From: an uncultured Alphaproteobacteria bacterium
GTDB taxonomy: Bacteria > Pseudomonadota > Alphaproteobacteria > Rhizobiales > Aestuariivirgaceae
Direction: 5' to 3'
DNA: 37,859 nucleotides
Assembly (NCBI GenBank): GCA_937870685.1
Contig: CALMZX010000061.1
Span: forward strand, 1 to 37,859
Shown here: positions 15,121 to 24,090 of the stretch, piece after piece
Layout of the letters: each line of letters starts with the position of its first letter
Position numbering within the stretch: the stretch's first letter is position 1
The notes under the pieces: generated by a model
Told to the model about the DNA's origin: nothing
The model's input: the letters and a program-made list of their open reading frames with translations, nothing else
The model's database searches: none
Translations under genes and position numbers: made by a program

Positions 15121-16073
15121 GCATTGTCCTCGAAGCGCGTGATCTGCGCCGCCACTACAGTATCAGCCGCGGGCTCTTTGCCGATGCGGCAACACTGAAG
15201 GCTCTGGATGGCGCGAGCTTCTCGCTGGCACGGGGCAAGACGCTGGCCGTGGTCGGTGAATCGGGGTGCGGCAAGTCCACGCTGGCGCGGCTTCTGACGA
15301 TGATCGAGGAGCCAACGTCGGGCTCATTCCGCATCGGTGAGTCGGAAGTGGTTGGCGCTGATGCCGGCACCCGCAAGGCCTTGCGCCCCAAGGTGCAGAT
15401 CGTTTTCCAGAACCCTTACGGCTCGCTCAATCCGCGCCAAAAGATTGGTCACGCGCTGGAAGAGCCGCTGCTGGTCAATGGCCGCTTCACGGCGGCCGAG
15501 CGCAGCGCCAAGGCGCGCGGGATGATGCAACTCGTAGGTCTCCGCCCCGAGCACTATGACCGCTACCCCCACATGTTCTCGGGCGGGCAGCGCCAGCGCA
15601 TCGCCATCGCACGCGCGCTGATGCTGGAGCCGGACATTCTCATTCTGGATGAGCCGGTCTCGGCACTGGACCTTTCCATCCAGGCACAGGTGCTGAACCT
15701 GCTGGCCGATTTGCAGGAGCGACTGCAGCTGGCCTTCGTCTTCATCAGCCACGATCTCTCGGTGGTGCGGCACATCGCCGATGACGTGATGGTCATGTAT
15801 CTCGGCAGGGTGGTGGAACAGGGGCCGCGCGATGCGGTGTTCAGGACGCCCAAGCACCCCTACACGCGGGCGCTTCTGTCGGCGACACCAGTTGCCGACC
15901 CGACCCACAAGAAGGAGCGGATCGTGCTGACGGGCGAACTGCCGTCACCACTCAATCCGCCCTCCGGCTGCGCCTTCCGCAACCGCTGCCCGCTGGCGCA
16001 GGACATCTGCGCCGCCAAGGTGCCGGTGCTGGAGCAGAAAGGCGCGCAACAGGTGGCCTGCCATCTCGTCTGA
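15117..16073 (+). CDS. Peptide ABC transporter ATP-binding protein (DppF-like)
   Basis: A 318-residue ATPase with Walker [10 protein letters not shown]-loop [14 protein letters not shown], signature FSGGQRQRI, and Walker [13 protein letters not shown], and the same Cys-rich C-terminal extension ([14 protein letters not shown]). The ATG at 15117 overlaps the upstream stop. Segment [10 protein letters not shown] is typical of DppF/OppF rather than DppD. It is the last gene of the transporter operon; dapB begins 44 bases later. Confidence 0.93.
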   Translation: MSIVLEARDLRRHYSISRGLFADAATLKALDGASFSLARGKTLAVVGESGCGKSTLARLLTMIEEPTSGSFRIGESEVVGADAGTRKALRPKVQIVFQNPYGSLNPRQKIGHALEEPLLVNGRFTAAERSAKARGMMQLVGLRPEHYDRYPHMFSGGQRQRIAIARALMLEPDILILDEPVSALDLSIQAQVLNLLADLQERLQLAFVFISHDLSVVRHIADDVMVMYLGRVVEQGPRDAVFRTPKHPYTRALLSATPVADPTHKKERIVLTGELPSPLNPPSGCAFRNRCPLAQDICAAKVPVLEQKGAQQVACHLV

Positions 16074-16117
16074 GGAAGCTGTTTCCTCTGCCCCGAAAGC
16101 GCGCTAAGGGCAGCGCC

Positions 16118-16924
16118 ATGACACTCAGACTTGCCATCGCCGGGGCTGCGGGCCGCATGGGCCGGGAACTGGCCCGCATCGTTCACGGCACCGAGGGCTG
16201 CACGCTCGCTGGCGGCCTTGAGGCCAAGGGTTCGGCTGCCGTTGGCGCGGATTATGGCGAGTTGATTGGCGTGGGCAAGCTCGGCATCAGCATCAGTGAT
16301 TCACCCGACACCGTTCTTGCGGCCTGCGACGGCATCATTGACTTCACCATTCCCAAGGCCACCCTGGCGCTGGTGGCGCTCACGTCTGCACAGAAGAAGA
16401 TCCATGTGATCGGCACCACCGGCATTGATGTGGCAGGCGACGCGGAGATCCGCGAGGCCGCGGCCCGGACCTGCATCATCAAGACCGGAAATTTCTCGCT
16501 CGGCGTCAACCTCCTGTCGGCCCTTGTGAAGAAAGCCGCCACAGCACTGGGCACGGATTTCGACATCGAGGTGCTGGAGATGCACCACCGCATGAAGATC
16601 GACGCGCCCTCCGGCACGGCCTTGCTGCTGGGCAAGGCCGCCGCCGATGGCCGCGATATCGCGCTTGCCGAACATTCCGTGCGGGTGCGTGACGGACATA
16701 CGGGTGCGCGCAATTCCGGCGACATCGGCTTTGCCACATTGCGCGGCGGCACGGTTGTCGGCGACCACACCGTCATTTTCGCCGGCAATGGCGAACGGCT
16801 GGAACTGCGCCATGTGGCGGAGAGCCGCGAGTTGTTTGCCCGTGGCGCGGTCAGGGCCGCGCTCTGGGCCAAGGGCCAGAAGCCCGGCCTCTACTCCATG
16901 ATGGATGTCTTGGGCCTGAACTGA
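16118..16924 (+). CDS. dapB: 4-hydroxy-tetrahydrodipicolinate reductase
   Basis: DapB reduces 4-hydroxy-tetrahydrodipicolinate with NAD(P)H in the diaminopimelate/lysine pathway in the cytoplasm. The 268-residue length is normal. The nucleotide-binding AGAAGRMG is at 8-15, and the catalytic block [15 protein letters not shown] (154-168) supplies H156, H157 and K160. The DFTIPKAT segment (75-82) is also present. It is followed after 36 bases by gpmA, an association common in Hyphomicrobiales. Confidence 0.96.
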   Translation: MTLRLAIAGAAGRMGRELARIVHGTEGCTLAGGLEAKGSAAVGADYGELIGVGKLGISISDSPDTVLAACDGIIDFTIPKATLALVALTSAQKKIHVIGTTGIDVAGDAEIREAAARTCIIKTGNFSLGVNLLSALVKKAATALGTDFDIEVLEMHHRMKIDAPSGTALLLGKAAADGRDIALAEHSVRVRDGHTGARNSGDIGFATLRGGTVVGDHTVIFAGNGERLELRHVAESRELFARGAVRAALWAKGQKPGLYSMMDVLGLN

Positions 16925-16960
16925 TTTCCTGAACTGATTTCACGAAGCGAGGATTTGAAG

Positions 16961-17581
16961 ATGAGCGGAACACTGGTGCTTGTCCGTCACGGGCAGAGCG
17001 AATGGAACCTGAAGAACCTTTTCACCGGCTGGCAGGATGTGCCGCTGACCGACAAGGGCGTGTCGGAAGCGCGCGCCGCAGGCCAGCGCCTCAAGGCCAA
17101 GGGCCTGCGCTTCGATCTCTGCTTTACGAGCGCGCTCACCCGCGCCCAGAACACCCTCAAGCTCATTCTCGACGAGTTGGGCCAGACCGGCCTGCCCGAG
17201 ACGCGCGACCAGGCCCTGAACGAGCGCCACTATGGCGACCTCACCGGGCTCAACAAGGATGATGCGCGCAAGAAGTTTGGCGAAGAGCAGGTGCACATCT
17301 GGCGGCGTTCGTTTGATGTGCCACCGCCCGGCGGCGAGAGCCTGAAGGATACGCTGGCCCGCTCGCTGCCCTACTACATGCACATGATCCAGCCGCACGT
17401 GCTGGATGGCAAGACCGTGCTGGTGGCGGCGCATGGCAACTCGCTGCGCTCGCTCATCATGGCCATCGAAGGTCTGACACCGGAACAGATCCTCAAGCGC
17501 GAACTCGAAACCGGCGTGCCCGTGGTTTACCGCCTGAAGGCCAACTCGCTGCCCGCCTCGGTGGACGTGCTGCACGCCTAA
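16961..17581 (+). CDS. gpmA: 2,3-bisphosphoglycerate-dependent phosphoglycerate mutase
   Basis: GpmA interconverts 3- and 2-phosphoglycerate in glycolysis and gluconeogenesis. The phosphohistidine motif [10 protein letters not shown] places the catalytic His at residue 10, followed by [24 protein letters not shown] and the second active-site segment [11 protein letters not shown] are intact. At 206 residues it is the short form typical of Alphaproteobacteria. The ATG at 16961 follows GCGAGGA seven bases upstream. It converges with the next gene, overlapping it by four bases at the stops. Confidence 0.95.
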   Translation: MSGTLVLVRHGQSEWNLKNLFTGWQDVPLTDKGVSEARAAGQRLKAKGLRFDLCFTSALTRAQNTLKLILDELGQTGLPETRDQALNERHYGDLTGLNKDDARKKFGEEQVHIWRRSFDVPPPGGESLKDTLARSLPYYMHMIQPHVLDGKTVLVAAHGNSLRSLIMAIEGLTPEQILKRELETGVPVVYRLKANSLPASVDVLHA

Positions 17582-18435
17582 CCTGCCAGCTTGCCCGCCT
17601 CCCAGCCGAGGATGGCGCGCTTGCGCGTCAGGCCCCAGTGATAGCCCGTGAGATCGCCGGATTTTCCGATCACGCGGTGGCAGGGCACCACGAAAGATAT
17701 GGGATTCCTGCCCACTGCGGCACCCACGGCACGTGCCGCCTTTGGTGAACCCACGGCAGCGGCAATGTCACCGTAAGTCGTGGCCTTGCCGGCAGGAATT
17801 TTCAGCAGCGTCTCCCAGACGCGGATCTCGAAATCCGTGCCGATCATGGTGACGCGCAGGGGCCGGCCATCGCGCCAGTGTTCGGGTGCGAAAATGCGCG
17901 CGGCAACAGGTGCCGTCGCGGCGGAATCCTCCGTGTACCGTGCATTCGGCCAGCGCCCCTTCATCTCCGCCAGAACCGCCTGCTCGCGGCCCTCGTCGGC
18001 AAAGGCAAGTCCGCAGAGACCGAAGGCTGTCAGCATCACCAGCGCCACACCAAAGGGCGAGGGATGAAAGCCATAGGAAATGACAAGCCCTGCCCCCCTC
18101 TCCTTGTAGGCCCCCGGCGGCATGCCTTCATGCGTGACAAAGAGATCGTGCAATCTGCCCGGACCGGACAAGCCGGCGTCCAGTGCCGTATCAAGAATGC
18201 TGGCCCGGTCCATCAGCATGGCGCGGGCATGATCAAGTGTCAGGGCCTGCAGGAAGGCCTTGGGCGTGAGGCCTGCCCATCGCTGGAAGAGGCGTTGCAG
18301 GCCTTCCGGCGACATGCGCGCCCGCTGCGCCAGAACATCAAGCGATGGCTGGTCGCGCCAGTTCTCGGTGAGATAGGAGAGGACGTCGCGGACGCGGGCG
18401 TAATCGTCGAGTTGTGAAACATGTTCCTGTGGCAT
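17578..18435 (-). CDS. AraC-HTH / methylated-DNA-cysteine methyltransferase fusion (Ada-like without the N-terminal zinc domain)
   Basis: The 285-residue protein combines an AraC-type helix-turn-helix (about 15-112, ending [17 protein letters not shown]) with a C-terminal O6-methylguanine-DNA methyltransferase domain. In the latter, [11 protein letters not shown] gives the methyl-acceptor Cys at residue 252. It lacks the Cys-rich phosphotriester-repair domain of E. coli Ada, so it can repair O6-methylguanine, but how it might sense damage for transcription is unclear. This truncated architecture is widespread in Alphaproteobacteria. It would act on DNA in the cytoplasm. Confidence 0.88.
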   Translation of the reverse strand: MPQEHVSQLDDYARVRDVLSYLTENWRDQPSLDVLAQRARMSPEGLQRLFQRWAGLTPKAFLQALTLDHARAMLMDRASILDTALDAGLSGPGRLHDLFVTHEGMPPGAYKERGAGLVISYGFHPSPFGVALVMLTAFGLCGLAFADEGREQAVLAEMKGRWPNARYTEDSAATAPVAARIFAPEHWRDGRPLRVTMIGTDFEIRVWETLLKIPAGKATTYGDIAAAVGSPKAARAVGAAVGRNPISFVVPCHRVIGKSGDLTGYHWGLTRKRAILGWEAGKLAG

Positions 18436-18496
18436 GCCCGCACGCTATTCCCGCGCTCGGCGCAAAACCACCCGAAAACCGCCCGTCATTATCCCG

Positions 18497-18958
18497 TCAG
18501 ATGGCGCGGCGCAGCGCCTTGGCCAGAGACAGGCGTTCATCGGCACCAAGGAAGCGGGCAATTTCGTGGGACTGCCCATGCGAGCGCAGGAACAGGCGGC
18601 CGATCAGTTCGCGCTCTTCGTCATGTTCCAGTTCAACCTTGACCCAGCGGCGGTTGAAGGCCGCCGCCGTGACAGCCCCGGATTTCGACAACCGTTGCAG
18701 GGTGAGTGTGTCACCCTCTGCCAGAATGCGTTCGGCCTCTTCGCTGTCCGCAAAGTTCCTCCGGAAGGCCCACCAGATCACAAGCACATCAAGCCCCATG
18801 AAGCCCACCACAGGCCAGGCGCCGATGGCATAAAAAATGCTGCCGGCGACGAGGTTCAGCCCGGCAATGAGTATCATCACGGCGATGAACCCTCGCCGGG
18901 AGAGCGAGCGGTGCGGGGTGAGCGTGATGCTCCACGGTTCGCGATCAGTGTTGCCCAT
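18497..18958 (-). CDS. DUF2244 membrane protein
   Basis: The 153-residue protein opens with PWSITLTPHRSLSRRGF and has two membrane segments (about 24-43 and 46-66), followed by a cytoplasmic WWAFRRNFADSEEAERI stretch and a soluble C-terminal domain. These features match DUF2244 proteins, which are common and uncharacterised in Alphaproteobacteria. It starts five bases from one possible nth start on the opposite strand, a common divergent pair in this group. Confidence 0.85.
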   Translation of the reverse strand: MGNTDREPWSITLTPHRSLSRRGFIAVMILIAGLNLVAGSIFYAIGAWPVVGFMGLDVLVIWWAFRRNFADSEEAERILAEGDTLTLQRLSKSGAVTAAAFNRRWVKVELEHDEERELIGRLFLRSHGQSHEIARFLGADERLSLAKALRRAI

Positions 18959-19008
18959 AGGCCATGAATACGCAAAACTCCACGCATGGACCAGTGGCAG
19001 AATTGATC

Positions 19009-19698
19009 ATGGCAAAGGCAACTCCAAAGGCGCGGCCAGCGCGGCGCGGCTCACGGCTCACACCGGAAGCGGTGAGGGCCATGTTCTTCCGCTTCCACAG
19101 CGCCAACCCGGAACCAAAGGGCGAACTTGCCTCGCTCAATCCCTTCACCTTTCTGGTGGCTGTGGTGCTCTCGGCGCAGGCCACGGACGAAAGCGTCAAC
19201 CGTGCCACAGGGCCACTCTTTGCCGTGGCGGACACCCCTGAGAAGATGCTGGCGCTGGGCGAGGAAAGACTTTCCGGCTACATCAAGACCATTGGTCTCT
19301 ACCGGGGCAAGGCCAAAAATGTGATCGCCCTGTCGCGCCTGCTCATCGAAAGGCATGGCTCCGCAGTGCCACATGACCGCGTCGCCCTCGAGGCGCTGCC
19401 CGGTGTGGGCCGCAAGACGGCCAACGTGGTGCTGAATGCCGTATTCGGCGAACCCACCATCGCGGTTGATACCCATCTCTTCCGCCTGGGCAACCGGCTG
19501 GGGCTGGCGCCGGGCAAGTCGCCGCTGGAGGTGGAGCAAAAGCTGCTGAAGACCGTGCCGCCGGATTACCTGCAGCACGCCCACCACTGGCTCATCCTGC
19601 ACGGGCGCTATGTCTGCAAGGCGCGCAAGCCGGAATGCTGGCGCTGCCTCATCGCCGACCTCTGCCCGTTTACGCCGAAGTCACCTGCGCCTGCCTGA
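19009..19698 (+). CDS. nth: Endonuclease III
   Basis: This DNA glycosylase/AP lyase removes oxidised pyrimidines. The helix-hairpin-helix LPGVGRKTANVV carries the catalytic Lys, VDTHLFRLGNR the catalytic Asp, and C-terminal cysteines in CKARKPECWRCLIADLC bind the 4Fe-4S cluster (C-x6-C-x2-C-x5-C). I prefer the ATG at 19009 (229 residues, MAKATPKARP) because it resembles homologue starts and leaves space for a promoter. An in-frame ATG at 18964 would add 15 residues and lie only five bases from the divergent gene. Its end overlaps the convergent EI24-family gene by 29 bases. Confidence 0.93.
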   Translation: MAKATPKARPARRGSRLTPEAVRAMFFRFHSANPEPKGELASLNPFTFLVAVVLSAQATDESVNRATGPLFAVADTPEKMLALGEERLSGYIKTIGLYRGKAKNVIALSRLLIERHGSAVPHDRVALEALPGVGRKTANVVLNAVFGEPTIAVDTHLFRLGNRLGLAPGKSPLEVEQKLLKTVPPDYLQHAHHWLILHGRYVCKARKPECWRCLIADLCPFTPKSPAPA

Positions 19699-20332
19699 AC
19701 AGGTGGACAAAATAGGACGTGGCAAACAGCGGCACGGCGAGATTGAGCACGGGCACAAGCGTGAGCAGGGCCGGAATGAAGCCCGCGATGAAAACATCAA
19801 AGCCCTTCTCCTTGCGGAAGGCCTTGGCCTCGGCGACCGGCATGATGCGCATGGCCGCCATTTCGAAATACTCGCGGCTCAACAGATAGGCGTTGATAGT
19901 TACCAGCGCGATGGCGCCGAAGCCTGTAAAGACGAGCGGCAGAGCCAAGAGGTTGACCAGGAGTACGAACAGGCCGAACTGCACCGCCAGCAGGATGCTC
20001 CTGAACGCGGGCTGCGGCGTGCCTCGTGTGGCCTGCGGGTAGTGCTTCTCCTCCACCTTCTCCGCCACGGTGTCGAGGTAGAGACCAGCAAACATCGCGG
20101 TCACCGGCGACATGATGAAGAAGAAGAGCACAAGCATGCCCAACCCCGCCCCCAGCGCCAGCAGGGTTTCGACCCACGGCCATGGCACCAGCGTGAGGAA
20201 CCAGAAGACCGCCTGAACACCTGCAAAGAGCAGAACGAAGAGCAGCAGGGCAAGGCCGACGGCCTTCCACAGGATCGAGCGAAACTCCGGCGACGTGACA
20301 TCGCCCAGGGCAAGAAAGGCGGCTTTGACCAT
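19670..20332 (-). CDS. EI24/CysZ-family membrane protein
   Basis: A 220-residue integral membrane protein with about four to six hydrophobic segments. It starts MVKAAFLALGDVTSPEFRSILWKA and has the EI24 signature near the C-terminus, NAYLLSREYFEMAAMR. The family includes CysZ (sulfate uptake) but most alphaproteobacterial members are uncharacterised, so a sulfate role is not claimed. The ATG at 20332 was chosen over one 12 codons upstream because homology begins there. It is divergent from the PfkB kinase, with 62 bases between. Confidence 0.85.
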   Translation of the reverse strand: MVKAAFLALGDVTSPEFRSILWKAVGLALLLFVLLFAGVQAVFWFLTLVPWPWVETLLALGAGLGMLVLFFFIMSPVTAMFAGLYLDTVAEKVEEKHYPQATRGTPQPAFRSILLAVQFGLFVLLVNLLALPLVFTGFGAIALVTINAYLLSREYFEMAAMRIMPVAEAKAFRKEKGFDVFIAGFIPALLTLVPVLNLAVPLFATSYFVHLFRQAQVTSA

Positions 20333-20394
20333 GGCGCGACAGGTAGGCGCTCCGGCTTGTTTCCGCAAGCCGCCCGCGCTAGCACCGCTGCGCC

Positions 20395-21390
20395 ATGACA
20401 GATACCCGCTTCGACGTTCTCACCATCGGAAATGCCATTGTAGATGTGATCGCCCGTGTCGGCGACGACTTCATCGCCCGCGAAAAGCTTGTGAAAGGTT
20501 CGATGAACCTCATCGACGAGGCCCGCGCCGAACAGCTTTATGCCGTGATGGGGCCGGCACAGGAAGTCTCCGGTGGCTCGGCGGGAAACACTGCGGCGGG
20601 GGTCGCCTCCTTCGGTGGCAAGGCGGCCTATTTCGGCAAGATCAAGAAGGACCAGCTGGGCGACATCTACCGCCACGACATGCGCTCGCAAGGTGTGCAT
20701 TTCGAAACGGCGGCGGCAACAGACGGACCGGCGACGGCACGCTCCTTCATCCTGGTGACGCCTGATTCCGAGCGCACCATGAACACCTATCTTGGTGCCT
20801 GCGTGAACCTGACCGCCGCCGATATCGATGACGCCACGGTGAAGGCCTCGCGCGTCACCTACATGGAAGGCTATCTCTATGACCGCCCGGAAGCGAAGGA
20901 TGCCTTCCGCCGTGCCTCCGACATCGCCCGCGCCGCCAACCGCCTCACCTCCGTCACCCTCTCGGACTCCTTCTGCGTGGAACGCCACCGTGACGATTTC
21001 CTGCATCTCATCCGTTCGCGCATCGACATCGTCTTTGCCAACGAGACCGAAATCAAGTCGCTCTACCAGACGCAGAACTTCAACGGTGCCATGGAAGCCA
21101 TCCGCAAGGACTGCGCGGTGGCAGTTCTCACGCGCTCGGAAAAAGGCAGCGTCATCGTGCGTGGCACCGAAACCGTGGAAGTGCCCGCCCGCGCCATCGC
21201 CAAGGTGGTGGATGTGACCGGTGCCGGTGATCTCTATGCCGCCGGTTTTCTCTTTGGTTTCACCCGCGAGATGCCGCTGCGGCGCTGTGCCGAACTTGGA
21301 GGGCTTGCGGCGGCCGAAGTGATCTCGCATGTGGGCGCACGGCCAGAGGTGAGTCTCAGGGAGCACGCGGGCGAGGCCGGGCTGCTCTAG
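20395..21390 (+). CDS. PfkB-family sugar/adenosine kinase
   Basis: The 331-residue protein has the PfkB signatures: GGSAGNTAAGVASFGG (about 60-75) at the N-terminal substrate-binding side and DVTGAGDLYAAGFLFG near residue 280, with the catalytic Asp in GAGD. The opening FDVLTIGNAIVDVIARV and the NLIDEARAEQLY block match proteobacterial adenosine kinases, which phosphorylate adenosine to AMP, although other PfkB substrates cannot be excluded. It converges on corC across a long inverted repeat. Confidence 0.88.
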   Translation: MTDTRFDVLTIGNAIVDVIARVGDDFIAREKLVKGSMNLIDEARAEQLYAVMGPAQEVSGGSAGNTAAGVASFGGKAAYFGKIKKDQLGDIYRHDMRSQGVHFETAAATDGPATARSFILVTPDSERTMNTYLGACVNLTAADIDDATVKASRVTYMEGYLYDRPEAKDAFRRASDIARAANRLTSVTLSDSFCVERHRDDFLHLIRSRIDIVFANETEIKSLYQTQNFNGAMEAIRKDCAVAVLTRSEKGSVIVRGTETVEVPARAIAKVVDVTGAGDLYAAGFLFGFTREMPLRRCAELGGLAAAEVISHVGARPEVSLREHAGEAGLL

Positions 21391-21584
21391 AGCGGATTGA
21401 TCCTGGTCATATCCAATGCCTACTCCCTCCCCCTTGTGGGGAGGGTTGGGGTGGGGGTCGGGTGATGTTGCAGAAAATTTTCCATATCAATGATCTGGCT
21501 CGGAGCGACCCCCACCCTTGATCCCTCCCCACAAGGGGGAGGGAAATTGGAGGATTGATTCCATCAAGATTCAATCCGCTCTAG
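21387..21584. repeat. Long two-layer inverted repeat between convergent genes
   Basis: Outer arms CTAGAGCGGATTGA (21387-21400) and TCAATCCGCTCTAG (21571-21584) are perfect complements. Inside them, 21423-21460 and 21506-21543 form a second pair of about 38-base imperfect arms rich in CCCTCCCC/GGGGAGGG. The whole fills the gap between two stop codons and could form a cruciform or a bidirectional terminator. Similar CTCCCCCTTGTGGGGAGG palindromes are scattered in many Hyphomicrobiales genomes, so I take it for a dispersed palindromic repeat. Confidence 0.75.
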
Positions 21585-21589
21585 GAAAC

Positions 21590-22546
21590 TCAGCCGCTTT
21601 CGGCGCCACCTGCTTCCGGTGACGGCGCTTTCATGTGAACGCGCACTTTCTTCACACGGCGCGGATCGCTGTCGATGATTTCGAATTCCATGCCTGAGCT
21701 GTGGACAATCACTTCGCCCTTGGTGGGCACGCGGCCATGCATCTCGAAGATCAGGCCACCCAGCGTGTCAGCCTCGTCTTCCTCTTCGGCGGGGAGAAGA
21801 TCGACATTGAACATCTGGTCCAGCGTCGAGATCGAGATGCGGGCATCGGCCACCCAGCTGTCCGCTCCCTGCTTCTTGATCATCGCGGCCTGATCGTCGT
21901 CGTCGTGTTCGTCGGCGATGTCACCGACAATGGCTTCCACCAGATCCTCGAAGGAGACGAGGCCGTCGGTGCCGCCATATTCATCCACCACCACGGCCAT
22001 GTGGATGTGCGAGGTTTTCATCTTCACCAGCAGGTCGGGTGCGGGCATGGAGGGCGGCACGTAGAGCACGTCGCGCAACAGTGAGCCGTGGCCCTTGATC
22101 GGGGTTGCCAGTTCCTCAGAGGGCAGCGACAGGCCTGCAACCTTGCCCTTCACCTTCTTCATCCGGCCCTTGGTGGTGAGCCAGTGCAGGTAGTCCTTCA
22201 CGTGGATCATGCCTGTCACATCATCCAGCGTCTCGCGGTAGATGGGCAGGCGTGAATGGTTGGCTTCGGTGAACTTGTCCAGCAGTTCGCGCATGGTGGC
22301 GCTTTCATCCAGCGCCGTGATGTCGGCGCGCGGCACCATCAGGTCATCGACACGCAGGTTGGAGAAGCCCAGCAGGTTGCCCAGCATGGAGCGGGCGTCT
22401 TCCGCCATCGCTTGCCCGCCCGACTGTTCGGCATGGCTTTCGATGACCGTCTCGAGGCTCTCGCGGAGATCAGAGGTGCGGAGGAAGCGGCGGCGCAGTT
22501 TCTGCAGGATGCCGGGTTTGGATTCGAATGGCTTTTCGTTGGTCAT
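21590..22546 (-). CDS. corC: CorC/HlyC-family CBS-domain protein
   Basis: The 318-residue cytoplasmic protein has two CBS domains (about 66-125 and 135-190; motifs LRVDDLMVPRADI and VVVDEYGGTDGLVSFEDLVEAIVGDI) and a C-terminal CorC/HlyC domain (about 230-310). It lacks the N-terminal membrane DUF21 domain. The family is linked to magnesium/cobalt efflux and is routinely encoded after ybeY. The start overlaps the ybeY stop by ATGA. In many relatives the next gene is lnt, but here the cluster ends at a long inverted repeat. Confidence 0.9.
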   Translation of the reverse strand: MTNEKPFESKPGILQKLRRRFLRTSDLRESLETVIESHAEQSGGQAMAEDARSMLGNLLGFSNLRVDDLMVPRADITALDESATMRELLDKFTEANHSRLPIYRETLDDVTGMIHVKDYLHWLTTKGRMKKVKGKVAGLSLPSEELATPIKGHGSLLRDVLYVPPSMPAPDLLVKMKTSHIHMAVVVDEYGGTDGLVSFEDLVEAIVGDIADEHDDDDQAAMIKKQGADSWVADARISISTLDQMFNVDLLPAEEEDEADTLGGLIFEMHGRVPTKGEVIVHSSGMEFEIIDSDPRRVKKVRVHMKAPSPEAGGAESG

Positions 22547-23004
22547 GATTCATATGGATCGGCGATGCCGAGGCGGGCGAGGATCAGGCGTTCCTCGTTC
22601 TCCATCTCCTCGGCCTCGCCATCGGTTTCGTGATCATACCCCAAAAGGTGCAGCATGCCATGCACGATCAGATGGGTGGCGTGGGCGGACATTGTTTTGC
22701 CCTGCTCCGCCGCCTCGCGCTCCACGGTTTCGCAGGCAAGTGCGATGTCGCCCAGCGGTGCCGCTTCGCCCTCCGGCACGGGCATGCCGTCCGGTGAAGG
22801 GAAGGAGAGCACGTTCGTGGGCTTGTCCATGCCGCGCCAGTCGCGGTTCATGGCCTGCATCTCTGCATCGTTGGTGAACAGGAGGGTCACAGGCCCGGCA
22901 GCACCACGCCCTTCAAGGGCTGCCGCCGCAGCACGTTCGGCCAAAGCGGCAAGGCCCGGGACTTTCTCCCAGGCCCCGTCTTCGATGTCGATGGCGATGG
23001 TCAT
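22543..23004 (-). CDS. ybeY: Endoribonuclease YbeY (rRNA maturation)
   Basis: YbeY is a zinc endoribonuclease for 16S rRNA 3' maturation and ribosome quality control. The metal-binding HGMLHLLGYDH (H-x3-H-x5-H) is intact, and the NRDWRGMDKPTNVLSFP segment is diagnostic. At 153 residues it has the usual length. Start and stop overlap the phoH and corC genes by ATGA, so the three are translationally coupled. Confidence 0.95.
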   Translation of the reverse strand: MTIAIDIEDGAWEKVPGLAALAERAAAAALEGRGAAGPVTLLFTNDAEMQAMNRDWRGMDKPTNVLSFPSPDGMPVPEGEAAPLGDIALACETVEREAAEQGKTMSAHATHLIVHGMLHLLGYDHETDGEAEEMENEERLILARLGIADPYES

Positions 23005-24053
23005 TTCGCGGGCCGGGTGCTCCGCGCCTTCTGGGCGGCCTGGCCCGCCTTGTCATAGGCACCAACGATGCGGCCCACCAGTTGGTGGCGCACGATGTCA
23101 CTGGCCTTGAAGTGGACCTGTGAAATGCCCTTCACACCCTTGAGCACGCCCAGCGCATCTGCAAGGCCCGAGGTTGCGTTGTTGGGCAGGTCAACCTGCG
23201 TGGGATCGCCTGTCACCACCATGCGGCTGCCCTCGCCCAGACGCGTCAGGAACATCTTCATCTGTTGCGGCGTGGTGTTCTGCGCTTCGTCAAGGATGAT
23301 GAAAGCCGACGACAGGGTGCGGCCACGCATGAAGGCGAGCGGTGCGATCTCGATCTGGTTCTCGGCAAGGCCCTTCGCCACCAGCGCCTGGGGCATCATG
23401 TCGTAGAGCGCGTCATAGAGCGGGCGGAGATAGGGATCGACCTTCTCTTTCATGTCGCCCGGCAGGAAGCCCAGCCGTTCGCCCGCTTCCACGGCGGGAC
23501 GCGACAGGACGATGCGGTCCACCTCGCCGTTCATGAGGGCTTCGGCGGCGCAGGCCACGGCGAGATAGGTCTTGCCGGTGCCGGCAGGTCCAATGCCGAA
23601 GACAAGTTCATGGTTGCGGATGGCGTCGATGTATTCGCGCTGCGTCGGCGTGCGGGCGATCACCGCTTTGCGGCGGGTGCGCACGGCGCCTTCCGTCACG
23701 TCCTTTTCGGATTGGGCCTTGGCCATGCGAATAGCGCCATCCACTTCGCCCCGGGTGATTTCCAACCCGCGGCTGACGCGGCCATAGAGGGCGAGCAGCA
23801 CGGCGCGGGCATTCTCGACACTTGCCGCCTCGCCACGAATGGCAACGCGGTTGCCGCGGGGCGTGATGGCGACGGCAAGCCGGTGTTCAATCAGTGCCAG
23901 GTGTTCGTCATGCTCGCCAAAGAGCAGGGACAGGAGGCGGTTGTCCTCGAAGGTCAGCGTGAAGGTCTTGTCGTCGGGCGGATGGCCGTGAGGCGAGACG
24001 TGAGCGGAAGCATGCTGGCGCGAGGGGTGAAGGGCGCTGATCGTCTGGCTCAA
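23001..24053 (-). CDS. phoH: PhoH-like ATPase (YbeZ type)
   Basis: The protein, about 350 residues, has an N-terminal KH-like region (FTLTFEDNRLLSLLFGEHD) and a P-loop ATPase domain with Walker A GPAGTGKT, Walker B FIILDEAQNTT, and VVTGDPTQVDLP. It is usually encoded with ybeY and thought to assist RNA metabolism. No in-frame ATG precedes the conserved part. I chose the TTG at 24053 because GGAG lies 10 bases upstream; a TTG at 24098, overlapping the miaB stop, would add 15 residues. The start is thus uncertain. Confidence 0.9.
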   Translation of the reverse strand: MSQTISALHPSRQHASAHVSPHGHPPDDKTFTLTFEDNRLLSLLFGEHDEHLALIEHRLAVAITPRGNRVAIRGEAASVENARAVLLALYGRVSRGLEITRGEVDGAIRMAKAQSEKDVTEGAVRTRRKAVIARTPTQREYIDAIRNHELVFGIGPAGTGKTYLAVACAAEALMNGEVDRIVLSRPAVEAGERLGFLPGDMKEKVDPYLRPLYDALYDMMPQALVAKGLAENQIEIAPLAFMRGRTLSSAFIILDEAQNTTPQQMKMFLTRLGEGSRMVVTGDPTQVDLPNNATSGLADALGVLKGVKGISQVHFKASDIVRHQLVGRIVGAYDKAGQAAQKARSTRPAK

Positions 24054-24090
24054 AGGTCTCTGTCTCCGTTCCTCATGGGGTGGCCGGGAA

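Noticed and set aside
20101-21366. 421-residue leftward open frame
   Set aside because: Antisense to the PfkB kinase and running into the EI24-family gene in another frame; no domain seen.
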